From an uncultured Synergistales bacterium (GTDB lineage Bacteria; Synergistota; Synergistia; Synergistales; Aminobacteriaceae): DNA of 34,803 nucleotides. The position numbers were made by a program, and so were the translations under genes. Shown one piece after another: positions 24,128 to 32,858 of the stretch. Numbering within the stretch: position 1 is the stretch's first letter; every line of letters starts with the position of its first letter. The stretch is from the NCBI GenBank assembly GCA_905233455.1, contig CAJOES010000015.1, forward strand, positions 1-34,803, written 5' to 3'. The notes beneath the pieces were generated by a model, which saw only the letters and a program-made list of their open reading frames with translations, was not told the DNA's origin and searched no databases.

Positions 24128-24156
24128 AATATAACTTGAAGGGCTGAAAGTGTCAA
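24128..24156 (-). promoter_or_regulatory. Sigma-70 promoter of the SDR-transporter operon with overlapping operator candidate
   Basis: The minus strand has TTGACA (24151-24156), a 17-base spacer and TATATT (24128-24133). The -35 overlaps TGAAAGTGT (24145-24153 on the + strand), a 9-bp word that recurs in the ROK/flavoprotein intergenic region. A related TGAAGTGTAAAA lies at 24068-24079 in the leader. Confidence 0.78.
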
Positions 24157-24191
24157 TTTGTATGAATTACCTACCCTGCCAGCACACAGCA

Positions 24192-24220
24192 ATAAAAAAT
24201 CCCCCTCGGCTTAAGGGGGA
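24192..24220 (-). terminator. Intrinsic terminator of the flavoprotein gene
   Basis: CCCCCT and AGGGGG arms are followed on the minus strand by ATTTTTTATT. Confidence 0.85.
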
Positions 24221-24236
24221 CAATATCAGCAAATGT

Positions 24237-25844
24237 CTATGAGTTTGCCGCGATATGTTCTGCCGCAGCCTTACCGCTGAACACCGCAAATCCCTGGCAT
24301 GATCCCTCGCATATACTGACATCATACGAGTCGCCGTAAATTCCTCCTGCATCGCAACCTACAGCATAAAGATGCGGTATGGTCTTGGCCTCCGCATTGA
24401 GCACCTGAGCATCATGGGTAACCTTCATTCCGCCGACTGTCGCGAAAATTCCCGTGAGAAGTTCGAATGCGTAATACGGGCCTGACTCTAACGGGAAAAG
24501 GTATTTTGCGTCTTTTCCGAACTCCTCATCAACACCCTTAGCGCAGTAACCGTTGTATTTCTCGATTGAAGCCTTCAGTTTTGCCGCATCAAGTTTGAGT
24601 TCTGCCGCAAGATCTTCAAGTGTCTCTAACGGGCCGTGTATGTATGGCCCGCTCTTCTTGTCTGCCTTCTTTGCGTTGAACTGATTCCATAACTGGGTTA
24701 ACGGCTCTCCTGCATGGAGATATTCACCGCATCCGAATGTCCCGCCGTGCTCATACATGTTATCCATCTGCTTCTGCGTAACGATTGAAATTACCCTGTC
24801 CTGCATACTTTGGGCATTTCCGGAGAAACTGAAATTGCGTTCTGCGTAATACTCATTCACGAACCGCTGACAGTCGCCGTTGATCCAGAAGTACGGCTGA
24901 AACGCTGAAGCGGAGTAGAGATGCGTACCGTACATTACTCCCGGTATGCACCCGCCGTAGAACACCATGCAGCCCGGTGAAGGAGCCAGCACGCCGCCCG
25001 CCTGCCTTGCCGCATTGATGCCGAAGCCATTGCGTCCTCCTGCTCCCATCGGGTCAATGCGTTCAGGATTCTTGCCGAACTCCCTCATCATGTCCGGGTT
25101 GTCCGAATATCCTCCCGTAGCGAGTATTACTCCCTTTGAGGCGTTATACTGCACATATACGCCGTCTTCCTTCGCGATAATGCCCGTAACCGTTCCGTCA
25201 TCCGCCTGAAGTATCCCGACTCCCTCGCTTCCCAGCACAATCGAAGCACCTGCGGCAGTTACTGCTTTAGTGAGGTTGTCGACGTATGTCCTGCCGGAAA
25301 TCTGCCCCTTCTCGTATTTGTACTGATGCCATGTGTTGTATTCGTTGTCGCACATCGTGCCTGTTCCCTGAAATTCAACTCCGACGCTTTCAAGCCATGC
25401 AATATTGTCGCCGGATTTGTCCATATAACTGCGGAATAATGCCCCGTCTGCATACCAGTGGTGAAAGTCCATTGCTTTCGTGAACAGGTCATATCCCAAG
25501 TCGGGAGGATTCTTGCCGTTCTCTTTCTGTATGTGGCTGTTGACCGCAAACAGTCCTTCAGTGAACAGCGTTGTGCCTCCCGTAACCTTGCGCTGTTCTA
25601 GCAGTACTGTCTTCATTCCGAGCTGTGCAGAACGTATTGCAGCAGTCATTCCGCCTCCCCCTGCACCGACGACGACAACATCAAAATCAAGCGTCCTGCT
25701 GATGTCGTATTTTTCCTGCGGAAGATAACTCTTTGCGGACTCTTCTGCCTGTGATGACGTTATGCTTACCGGTGCAAATGCGGCCGCAACACCAGCAACT
25801 GCCGCGCCCTTTAGGAATGAGCGTCTTGTGATTTCCATTGCCAT
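24237..25844 (-). CDS. Tat-exported FAD-dependent oxidoreductase (fumarate-reductase flavoprotein family)
   Basis: The protein belongs to the fumarate reductase/urocanate reductase/3-oxosteroid dehydrogenase flavoprotein family. It has a twin-arginine signal ([20 protein letters not shown]), so it is exported folded. The FAD site is [28 protein letters not shown] (read as two adjoining segments), followed by [12 protein letters not shown], and the C-terminal block [18 protein letters not shown] closes the FAD domain. There is no FMN-binding or heme domain in the chain, so electrons must come from a partner encoded elsewhere. The frame extends upstream to 25913, but ATG 25844 with AAGGAGG eight bases before it gives a correctly placed Tat signal. 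It is divergent from the ROK regulator, suggesting regulation by it. The electron acceptor is unknown. Confidence 0.88.
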   Translation of the reverse strand: MAMEITRRSFLKGAAVAGVAAAFAPVSITSSQAEESAKSYLPQEKYDISRTLDFDVVVVGAGGGGMTAAIRSAQLGMKTVLLEQRKVTGGTTLFTEGLFAVNSHIQKENGKNPPDLGYDLFTKAMDFHHWYADGALFRSYMDKSGDNIAWLESVGVEFQGTGTMCDNEYNTWHQYKYEKGQISGRTYVDNLTKAVTAAGASIVLGSEGVGILQADDGTVTGIIAKEDGVYVQYNASKGVILATGGYSDNPDMMREFGKNPERIDPMGAGGRNGFGINAARQAGGVLAPSPGCMVFYGGCIPGVMYGTHLYSASAFQPYFWINGDCQRFVNEYYAERNFSFSGNAQSMQDRVISIVTQKQMDNMYEHGGTFGCGEYLHAGEPLTQLWNQFNAKKADKKSGPYIHGPLETLEDLAAELKLDAAKLKASIEKYNGYCAKGVDEEFGKDAKYLFPLESGPYYAFELLTGIFATVGGMKVTHDAQVLNAEAKTIPHLYAVGCDAGGIYGDSYDVSICEGSCQGFAVFSGKAAAEHIAANS

Positions 25845-25896
25845 ATAAATTGCCTCCTTATATGAAACATTAGGAATTAAATTTTTACGAAGAAGT

Positions 25897-25935
25897 TTGA
25901 AAGTGTAAAACATTATATACTAATATTACTTTCAA
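25897..25935. promoter_or_regulatory. Divergent promoter region with 8-bp inverted repeat, likely ROK operator
   Basis: TTGAAAGT (25897-25904) and ACTTTCAA (25928-25935) form a perfect inverted repeat with centres 31 bp apart, about three helical turns. For the + strand TTGAAA and TAATAT (25921-25926) stand 18 bases apart as a promoter of the ROK gene. The minus-strand TATAAT at 25912-25917 is a -10 candidate for the flavoprotein. TGAAAGTGT here is repeated at the SDR promoter. Confidence 0.6.
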
Positions 25936-25983
25936 TACATTGCTAAAATATACCAATCCCCAACTGGCAGGAGGCAAAGTATA

Positions 25984-27123
25984 TTGACGAAGGTAACCCG
26001 TATAACTCCGGAACAGATACGCGAGACCAACAGGCAAATCATCTATGAATACATATACAGGCACGGACAGGTATCACAGCAGGAAATTTCCAGCGCCCTG
26101 AAGATGAGCCGCCCTACCGTAGCAAGCAACCTTTCAGCGATGGAGCATGAGGGACTGATTCAGGCAGCTTTGCCCGAACGCAGAAGGGATATGCCGGGAA
26201 GAAAGCCGGTTATGTGGTCAGTGTCTTCATGCTACAGGATTGCTGTAGGCGTAGAGATCGTGAAACACATGGTGAAGATTGCTGCAGTGGATCTTTACGG
26301 AAGGGCACTGAAGATAACTAAATCATACACTGAATACGAGAATAGCGAGACATACTACGAACATATAAGCACAATGGTAAAGGACTTCATTAATTCACTA
26401 AGCCTGAAAGATAATATTTTAGGGATAGGCTTTGCTCTTCAGGGGCTTGTGTCGGAAGACGGGACAACAATAATTTACGGCGAAATCCTGAAGTGCACAG
26501 GGCTGAGAATTGATGTGTTCGCTAAATGGCTCGATTATCCGTGCAAGTTCATTCACGAACCGGACGGAGCTGCACTGTCGGAGCTTTGGGTGTCGCCTGA
26601 ACTGGAGAACGCTATATATCTCTCTCTTAGCGAGCATTTAGGCGGGGCTATGATCAAGGACAGGGAACTATCGAACGGAATGCACAGACATACAGCAACA
26701 TATGAACATATTACTGTTTGCCCGGGAGGCGAGCTGTGTTACTGCGGGAAAAGAGGCTGTTACGAAACTATATGCTCAAAGGTGGCATTACTGCGGGGAG
26801 AAGAACCCGATGAATTTTTCACGAAAGTAAGGAACTGCGAACCGGAAGCGTCTGAACGATGGGAAAATTTTTTGCGTTATCTCGGAAGACTCATAGCACA
26901 CCTTCACTTAGTTGCAGATACAAAATTCATTCTTGGCGGACACCTCGCGCCGTACTTCACGGAAAATGACATAAAGATACTCTATCATTATGTAAGGGAG
27001 CGCACGCCATTCACAGAAGATGATGATTATATACTGCCGAGCAAGATGCCTTCACACAATATAACCATAGGTGCAGCACTCCCGTATATTATAGATTTTC
27101 TGACTTATGCAGGACGTGATTAA
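25984..27123 (+). CDS. ROK family transcriptional regulator (NagC/XylR-like)
   Basis: This is a sugar-responsive repressor with an N-terminal winged helix (about 10-75: GQVSQQEISSALKMSRPTVASNLSAME) and a C-terminal ROK domain. The zinc-type motif typical of ROK proteins, CxCGxxGCxE, is seen in CPGGELCYCGKRGCYE. The kinase-type ATP motif is not evident, as expected for a regulator. The start is TTG at 25984, nine bases after GCAGGAGG. It is divergent from the flavoprotein gene and ends tail to tail with the sugar kinase gene, their stop codons sharing bases. Its likely targets are its own promoter, the flavoprotein and the SDR-transporter operon, based on shared sequence words. Confidence 0.9.
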   Translation: MTKVTRITPEQIRETNRQIIYEYIYRHGQVSQQEISSALKMSRPTVASNLSAMEHEGLIQAALPERRRDMPGRKPVMWSVSSCYRIAVGVEIVKHMVKIAAVDLYGRALKITKSYTEYENSETYYEHISTMVKDFINSLSLKDNILGIGFALQGLVSEDGTTIIYGEILKCTGLRIDVFAKWLDYPCKFIHEPDGAALSELWVSPELENAIYLSLSEHLGGAMIKDRELSNGMHRHTATYEHITVCPGGELCYCGKRGCYETICSKVALLRGEEPDEFFTKVRNCEPEASERWENFLRYLGRLIAHLHLVADTKFILGGHLAPYFTENDIKILYHYVRERTPFTEDDDYILPSKMPSHNITIGAALPYIIDFLTYAGRD

Positions 27124-28061
27124 TTCCTGCTTATCATCTCTCTTACGGTTTCAGGACTGATTTTGCCCTCCATAGGCCCGAAAGCAGCAGCATTCAGCGC
27201 ACCAGCAGCAGCTCCCATCTCTGCGCATTCCTTGAGGCTTTTACCCTCAGCAAGACCGCACACGAACGCACCGTCATACGAATCACCCGCGCCTGTAGCA
27301 TCTTCCTGCACAACCTTATAGATTGGCTGTGTTACCTCAAGCCCTTTGCGTGAATACACACGGGATCCCCGCGAACCGTCCTTCAGCACTAACAGTTCAA
27401 GATTCTCATTCGTGAAAGCCTTAGCTATAGCCTTCTCTACGTCATCCTCCTGCATAAAGAATTTCAGCTCAGAGACTCCCGGCATAAAGACTGAAGCATT
27501 ATTCATGACCTCGCGAAGGATTCCCCACACCGATTCATCCTTCACCATCTCAAGCCTGACGTTAGGGTCAAACGTAATCTTCACGCCGTTAGCCTTCAGC
27601 ATGTTCATGGTTTTGACGATCTCACGCGCAAAATTCATGTCCGCCATAAGCGAACAGCCCATGACGTGCATATATTTTGTGTCCTCAAAGCCGCTCATGT
27701 CTGCCGGGGCTTTGGCTTTTACGCACGGTGAGTTGTCCATATAGAACAAAAACTTTCTCTCGCCGTCGGAAGTGTACGCAACAAAAGCTATTCCCGTGTG
27801 CCCGTCATCAGGAACTATTACCCTGCTAACGTCAACGCCGTCATGTTTGAGCCTCCGCAAAATATTTTCGCCGAACTCGTCATTGCCGACACCGCTTATT
27901 ATTGCCGTTGAATGCCCTAACCTTGCCGCAGTGCTGATGAATATTCCAGGCGCGCCGCTGGGGAAAGGCCCCCTGAAGTAGTCCGTTTCGTGAAGGGGTG
28001 TATCTTCCTTCGGCCTCATGATCTCGACTAAAAGCTCGCCCATAATTACAATTTCTGCCAT
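27120..28061 (-). CDS. PfkB family carbohydrate kinase (tagatose-kinase-like)
   Basis: This is a ribokinase-fold sugar kinase. The N-terminal signature region reads GVGNDEFGENILRRLKHDGVD. The C-terminal catalytic motif is DATGAGDSYDGAFVCG with the anion-hole GAGD and catalytic Asp. The early stretch EIMRPKEDTP and GPFPSGAPGIFISTAARLG resembles kinases annotated as D-tagatose kinases, which differ from ribokinase and fructokinase there. That specificity is inferred and not certain. Length 313 is complete and AGGAGGCG precedes the ATG. It is probably expressed apart from the convergent ROK gene and lies back to back with the second transporter. Confidence 0.88.
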   Translation of the reverse strand: MAEIVIMGELLVEIMRPKEDTPLHETDYFRGPFPSGAPGIFISTAARLGHSTAIISGVGNDEFGENILRRLKHDGVDVSRVIVPDDGHTGIAFVAYTSDGERKFLFYMDNSPCVKAKAPADMSGFEDTKYMHVMGCSLMADMNFAREIVKTMNMLKANGVKITFDPNVRLEMVKDESVWGILREVMNNASVFMPGVSELKFFMQEDDVEKAIAKAFTNENLELLVLKDGSRGSRVYSRKGLEVTQPIYKVVQEDATGAGDSYDGAFVCGLAEGKSLKECAEMGAAAGALNAAAFGPMEGKISPETVREMISRN

Positions 28062-28103
28062 ATTTACGCCTCCTGTAAGTTTTGGGAATAATTTATATTA
28101 CCG

Positions 28104-28131
28104 TTAAGAAATTCATCAATCAAGCTATAAT
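28104..28131 (+). promoter_or_regulatory. Promoter of the second transporter operon
   Basis: TTAAGA (28104-28109) and a perfect TATAAT (28126-28131) are separated by 16 bases, about 45 bases upstream of the binding-protein start, which has TGGAGG as ribosome binding site. Confidence 0.6.
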
Positions 28132-28175
28132 AATATCAATTCCAAAAACTACAAAATTTTTATGGAGGTTCAATT

Positions 28176-29297
28176 ATGACAAAGAAATTTGTTGCGCTCC
28201 TTCTTATTCTTTCCCTTACTCTGGGAATTGCTCCTGTGGCTTCTGCTGCACCCATCAAAATCGGTATCTCTATATGGAGTTCAACCGACACGCTCGGCAG
28301 TGAGTGCAAGAGAATCATTGATGCGGCGGCGGCGGCTCTAGGCGTTCAGACACAGTGGGTAGATCAGGCTCATATCTCCGAACAGGTTACGTCAAGTGCG
28401 GAGACTCTTGCTCTTGCCGGCTGCGACGGAATCATCATCTGCAACAGTGCCAGCGCAGAAATGGGAAGCGTAATCAAGACATGCGACGAGAATGAAGTAT
28501 ACGTTGCACAGTTCTTCCGCGTGATCGACAAGGACGCTAACCCCGATGAATATGCTCAGGCTTCCGCGTCAAAATATTATGTCGGTGCAGTTCATGAATC
28601 CGAGTTCGACAACGGCAAAACATTGGTGCTGATTCTTGCAGGACAGAAGGGCTGTCGCAAGATAGGGCTTGAAGGCTGGGAACCCGGCGACGCAACATTC
28701 TTGGGACGCTGGGCAGGCTACAAGGCTGGCGTTGAAGCATGGAACGCAGAACACCCGGACGACAAGGTTACGCTTCTTGATCCCCAGTACGGACGCACGA
28801 CAACGGACACCGGAAGGGCTACGGCTGAGGCAATAATCGACGCTAATCCGGACATTGACGCGCTCATCGTTGCAGGCGGCGGCGGTGATACTCTTCTCGG
28901 TGCTATCGCGGCAATAGAAGCGAAAGGACTCACAGGCAAAATCGCAGTGGTGTCAACTGACTTCCTGCCCGACCTTGACGCAAAGCTGAAATCCGGTGCA
29001 ATGGCGGCTGAATCCGGCGGACATTACGCAGATCCTTTCTTTGCGTTCCTGATGGTATACAACACAATACGCGGAAAATATACGGCCAATGATAACGGCT
29101 TCCATGATATGGTGTTCCCGTATATGTACGTTGCATCACCGGCAGACTATGCGAACTACGCACAGTACTTCACCGGGGATCAGCTTCCCTACACTGCGGA
29201 CGAGATAAAAGCACTTGCGGAGCTTCCGTATGATGAACTTGCGGCGGCATGTGCAAAACTTTCCGTTGAAGATGTCGTAGCGCGTCATTCAAAGTAG
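28176..29297 (+). CDS. Sugar ABC transporter substrate-binding protein (Peripla_BP_4), system 2
   Basis: This is a periplasmic sugar-binding protein with a Sec signal peptide of about 24 residues (MTKKFVALLLILSL to VASA-AP). The mature part has IKIGISIWSSTDTLGSECKR, AGCDGIIICNSASAEMGSV in lobe one, AEAIIDANPDIDALIVAGGGGDTLLGA and the hinge-return AVVSTDFLPD. At 373 residues it is longer than the system 1 protein and clearly different in sequence, so the two systems are not recent duplicates. It is the first gene of a four-gene operon and is followed by a strong hairpin terminator. The ligand is unknown. Confidence 0.9.
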   Translation: MTKKFVALLLILSLTLGIAPVASAAPIKIGISIWSSTDTLGSECKRIIDAAAAALGVQTQWVDQAHISEQVTSSAETLALAGCDGIIICNSASAEMGSVIKTCDENEVYVAQFFRVIDKDANPDEYAQASASKYYVGAVHESEFDNGKTLVLILAGQKGCRKIGLEGWEPGDATFLGRWAGYKAGVEAWNAEHPDDKVTLLDPQYGRTTTDTGRATAEAIIDANPDIDALIVAGGGGDTLLGAIAAIEAKGLTGKIAVVSTDFLPDLDAKLKSGAMAAESGGHYADPFFAFLMVYNTIRGKYTANDNGFHDMVFPYMYVASPADYANYAQYFTGDQLPYTADEIKALAELPYDELAAACAKLSVEDVVARHSK

Positions 29298-29316
29298 ATT
29301 CAATCATGAATTACCG

Positions 29317-29351
29317 GCGGAGTCGGGGATAAAACCGGCTCTGCTTTTTTG
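29317..29351 (+). terminator. Intercistronic terminator after the binding-protein gene, system 2
   Basis: GCGGAGTCGG (29317-29326) pairs with CCGGCTCTGC (29335-29344), including G-U pairs, and is followed by TTTTTT. Membrane genes downstream would be made by read-through. Confidence 0.85.
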
Positions 29352-29376
29352 TGCATATTAAGGAAGTGAAAAGGCA

Positions 29377-30315
29377 ATGCAGAATTTCAGAAATTCCCGC
29401 TTGTTCGGCTTCGTGATTCTTGGGGCAATGGTGCTGTTTTTCTATGCGCTGTTCAAGTTCCTTACTCCGACGAATTTCGGAAGCCCGGCAAACATGTATT
29501 CATATTTCCAGTCGTCAATAATATATTCAGTCGGCGGATGCGGCTTGTACTTTATTGTTGTGATGGGGCTGTTTGATTTCGCTGTTGGTGCAAATATAGT
29601 CCTGTCATCAATCGTCGGTGTGATACTCTCTGAGAAGTTCGGTTATCTCGGCTTTCTCGTCGGCTGTCTTGGGTGCGGTACGTTAATCGGAATCATTATA
29701 GGCTTTCTCTACAATCAGCTTAATGTGCCGTCAATGATCGTTACGGTAGGTTTGATGCTGGTGCTTGAGAGTGTTGCTGTATTCGTTGCAGGAGGCGTGA
29801 AACAGACATTAGCCCCTGAACTGCGGTTCTTCTCCGGTGCTCCGGGCAACATAATTCTTGCGTTCATGGCTTTTGCGTTGATGTGGTTCATACTCAACTA
29901 CACCAAGATCGGAACATACTGCAACGCAATCGGCTCTAATGAGTTCACGGCCAAGAATATGGGAATAGATGTGAAGAAGTATAAGCTGATAGGGTTTGCG
30001 CTGCTTCATTTCTTTGTCGGGATTATGGCTGTGCTTACGGTCTCATACGGCACAACCATGACGGCACTAACAGGAATGTCCACGATGAGCAGGAACTTTC
30101 AGCCCCTGATGGGTACATTCTTCGGCGTGGCATTCAGGAAGTACGGAACGCCCATCAGCGCAATAGTAATCGGTGAGTTCATCATAGCGATAATCTTCAA
30201 CGGCTTTGTGGCTCTCGGCGCGCCGACGACAGTACAGAACATAGTAACCGGTGCGGCACTGCTCCTGATAGTAACGCTTACTGCACGGGGCAAACGCGGT
30301 TCTGTGGTGAAGTAG
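29377..30315 (+). CDS. CUT2-type ABC transporter permease A, system 2
   Basis: This is a polytopic permease of the RbsC-like family, with GLYFIVVMGLFDFAVGANIV (equivalent to the GIDLS region), NVPSMIVTVGLMLVLESVAVF, and the ATPase-contact loop GSNEFTAKNMGIDVKKYKLIGFAL. The Asp of the GIDLS-type motif is retained (LFDFAVG). 312 residues is typical. AAGGAAGTG serves as ribosome binding site. It is distinct from the second permease of the same operon, so the channel is expected to be a heterodimer. Confidence 0.9.
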   Translation: MQNFRNSRLFGFVILGAMVLFFYALFKFLTPTNFGSPANMYSYFQSSIIYSVGGCGLYFIVVMGLFDFAVGANIVLSSIVGVILSEKFGYLGFLVGCLGCGTLIGIIIGFLYNQLNVPSMIVTVGLMLVLESVAVFVAGGVKQTLAPELRFFSGAPGNIILAFMAFALMWFILNYTKIGTYCNAIGSNEFTAKNMGIDVKKYKLIGFALLHFFVGIMAVLTVSYGTTMTALTGMSTMSRNFQPLMGTFFGVAFRKYGTPISAIVIGEFIIAIIFNGFVALGAPTTVQNIVTGAALLLIVTLTARGKRGSVVK

Positions 30316-30331
30316 CAGGAGGTGAGAACAT

Positions 30332-31825
30332 ATGACTATACTGCTTAAAGCTGAACATATAGACAAAAGATTTGGGATAACCCATGCAGTAAATGATGTC
30401 AGCATAGATATTGAGGCCGGAGAGATACGCGCACTTATCGGCGAGAACGGGTCAGGCAAGAGCACATTCTGCCAGATGCTTTGCGGTATATACTCTATAG
30501 GCGGAGGGACATTCACGCTTGACGGGCAGGCTATGAGTGTCCGCAATCAGGTTGAAGCCAATAATCTCGGAGTGTCTATCATCGTTCAGGAGATGGGGAC
30601 ACTTTCAGGGCTGAGTGTTGCAGAAAATATCTTTCTGGGACATGAAGAACCATTCATGCACTGGGGGATAAAAGATACCCGCGCAATGATTCGGGAAGGG
30701 CAGAAGCTGCTTGACGAGTACGGATTCGGCAAGATACGGGCCGGAGCAATGATCGACAACTATAACTTTGAGGACAGAAAACTTGTAGAGATCGTGAAGG
30801 CTACATACTTCAAGCCGAAGATTCTTATTGTTGACGAGACTACTACGGCACTGTCACAAAACGGCAGGCTTGAGCTGTATAAGATCATGGACGCAGTGAG
30901 GGCAGACGGAAGAAGCGTAATATTCATCAGTCATGACTTGGCCGAAGTGCTTGCGCATTGCGACACTGTCAGCATACTAAGGGACGGCGAATATATCGAC
31001 ACCGTGAACGCAAAAGATACAGATGAAGACGGGCTGAAACGCTTGATGGTGGGGCGTGAGATCGGTTCTGCATACTACCGGACTGATTACGGCAGGGAAA
31101 TATCGCCTGAAGTTGTGCTGAGCGTCAAGGGCGTAACAGTTCCCGGACAGATTGAGGATGTCAGCTTTGACCTGCACAGGGGAGAGATTCTCGGCTTCGG
31201 CGGGCTGTCTGAATGCGGAATGCACGAGGTAGGGAAGGCAGTATTCGGCGCGTCATGGGACAGGCGCGGAAGCGTAACGCTTTCTGACGGCACAGCGATA
31301 AACGATATACCTTCAGCCATACACCACTCAATAGCATATGCCTCAAAGGACAGGGACAACGAGAGCATAATACTGAATGAAAGCATAAGGAACAACATAA
31401 TACTTCCGTCAATAGATGACCTCGCCAATCACCATATACTTAACGGGCGGAAACTCAGCCGGTTTGCGAAAGAGTATGCTGACCAGATGCAGACAAAAAT
31501 GCAGGGGATAAACCAGTTCGTCTCGGATTTGTCTGGAGGGAACAAACAGAAAGTAGTGCTTGCCCGGTGGATAGGGAAGGGCAGTAACATTCTTGTGCTT
31601 GACTCTCCTACAAGGGGAATTGACATAAAGGTTAAACAGGCTATTTACGCTTTAATGTCAGAACTTATTGCGCAGGGAAAATCTATCATCATGATTTCAG
31701 AGGAGATACCTGAATTGCTGGGAATGTCCGACAGAATACTGATCATGAAGGACGGCAGGATTAACGGGAGCTTCACGAGGAGCAAAGAACTCAGCGAGGA
31801 AGATCTCATTGCGAAAATGGTGTAG
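30332..31825 (+). CDS. CUT2-type ABC transporter ATPase with degenerate second site, system 2
   Basis: This is a two-domain sugar-transport ATPase of 497 residues. Domain 1 has an intact Walker A GENGSGKST (37-45) and Walker B ILIVDET (Asp168-Glu169), but its signature LSVGQ-type motif is replaced by YNFEDRKLVEIVKA (from about 144). Domain 2 lacks a Walker A Lys (FGGLSECGMHE), keeps signature LSGGN (400-404), and its Walker B reads LVLDSPTRGID with Ser425 in place of the catalytic Glu. ATP sites combine Walker A/B of one domain with the signature of the other. One site is therefore complete and the other degenerate in all three elements. GCAGGAGGTGA precedes the ATG. It lies between the two permease genes. 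Confidence 0.9.
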   Translation: MTILLKAEHIDKRFGITHAVNDVSIDIEAGEIRALIGENGSGKSTFCQMLCGIYSIGGGTFTLDGQAMSVRNQVEANNLGVSIIVQEMGTLSGLSVAENIFLGHEEPFMHWGIKDTRAMIREGQKLLDEYGFGKIRAGAMIDNYNFEDRKLVEIVKATYFKPKILIVDETTTALSQNGRLELYKIMDAVRADGRSVIFISHDLAEVLAHCDTVSILRDGEYIDTVNAKDTDEDGLKRLMVGREIGSAYYRTDYGREISPEVVLSVKGVTVPGQIEDVSFDLHRGEILGFGGLSECGMHEVGKAVFGASWDRRGSVTLSDGTAINDIPSAIHHSIAYASKDRDNESIILNESIRNNIILPSIDDLANHHILNGRKLSRFAKEYADQMQTKMQGINQFVSDLSGGNKQKVVLARWIGKGSNILVLDSPTRGIDIKVKQAIYALMSELIAQGKSIIMISEEIPELLGMSDRILIMKDGRINGSFTRSKELSEEDLIAKMV

Positions 31826-31837
31826 GAGGTGAAGGCA

Positions 31838-32785
31838 ATGAACAATGAAAACAGGACATCATTTTTTGCGTCTGATACGTTCAAGGGATTGCTGCCTTTC
31901 ATAGGGCTTGTAGTGATTGTTGGAGCTATGTACTACCTGACTGACGGAAGGATCATGCAGCCACGCAGGTTAAGGCTGTTATTGTCGCAAGTGTATTACC
32001 CGATGATAGTTGCAACGGGAGTATTCTTCGTGATGACTCTCGGCTCAATAGACTTCACGGAAGGCTCAACTCTTGGCGTAGCGTCAATCGTAATATCTGA
32101 ACTGTCATTCTACAGCATACCATTAGCGATAACCGGCGGCATTCTGACCGGTGCGGCTATTGGTGCGGTCAACGGGTTCTTTCACGTCAAATTCAAGCTC
32201 CAGAGCTTCATCGTAACCATATGCACAATGTATCTCTTCAGGGGCGTATGCGCATACATGACGACGGAGACGGCAATACCTGCTTCTGCGGCGATAAAGG
32301 CACTGGACAGCGACAACCTGAAGATAGGGATAACGCTTGCCGTTCTGATTGTTGCGTTCTTCCTGTTCCGGTTCACGAGGATCGGAAATGACGTAAAGGC
32401 TGTAGGTTCGGGTGAGACTGCTGCGAGGTTCTCCGGGGTTCGCACGGACAGGGTGAAGTTTCTTGCGTTCGTGGCGGCAGGAGCACTTACGGGGCTTGCG
32501 GCGTTCGTGAACGTCATAAAGGTAGGATCAATCACTGCAACTGCGGGCAACCAGTTAGAGACGCAGATATTAATCTCTCTTGTACTGGGAGGACTGCCGA
32601 TAACGGGAGGCTCAAAGGTGAGGTTCTCGAATATCGTTGTAGGGACTCTGATGTATACGATTCTGAATAACGGACTCGTCATGTTAGGATTTGAATCTGC
32701 AACACAGCAGCTGATCAAGGGTATAGTGTTCCTGCTGTTTGTTGCACTGACGATAGACAGAAAGGCATTGAAGGTCATAAAGTAA
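31838..32785 (+). CDS. CUT2-type ABC transporter permease B, system 2
   Basis: This is the second RbsC-like permease of the operon: VATGVFFVMTLGSIDFTEGS (GIDLS region), KLQSFIVTICTMYLFRGVCAY, loop GSGETAARFSGVRTDRVKFLAF and LVLGGLPITGGSKVRF. ATG 31838 with AGGAGG eight bases before it is preferred over the GTG at 31829, which overlaps that ribosome binding site. That gives 315 residues. Its divergence from permease A suggests a heterodimeric channel. The operon ends with a strong terminator directly after it. Confidence 0.9.
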   Translation: MNNENRTSFFASDTFKGLLPFIGLVVIVGAMYYLTDGRIMQPRRLRLLLSQVYYPMIVATGVFFVMTLGSIDFTEGSTLGVASIVISELSFYSIPLAITGGILTGAAIGAVNGFFHVKFKLQSFIVTICTMYLFRGVCAYMTTETAIPASAAIKALDSDNLKIGITLAVLIVAFFLFRFTRIGNDVKAVGSGETAARFSGVRTDRVKFLAFVAAGALTGLAAFVNVIKVGSITATAGNQLETQILISLVLGGLPITGGSKVRFSNIVVGTLMYTILNNGLVMLGFESATQQLIKGIVFLLFVALTIDRKALKVIK

Positions 32786-32795
32786 AAATTAGCGT

Positions 32796-32830
32796 CCCTC
32801 CTGTTGCAATAACGGGAGGGATATTTTTTT
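32796..32830 (+). terminator. Intrinsic terminator of the second transporter operon
   Basis: A 10-bp stem (CCCTCCTGTT, 32796-32805; AACGGGAGGG, 32811-32820; one G-U) with a 5-base loop is followed by ATATTTTTTT. Confidence 0.92.
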
Positions 32831-32858
32831 GCCCTTGCAGTGTAAAATTATTCATGAG

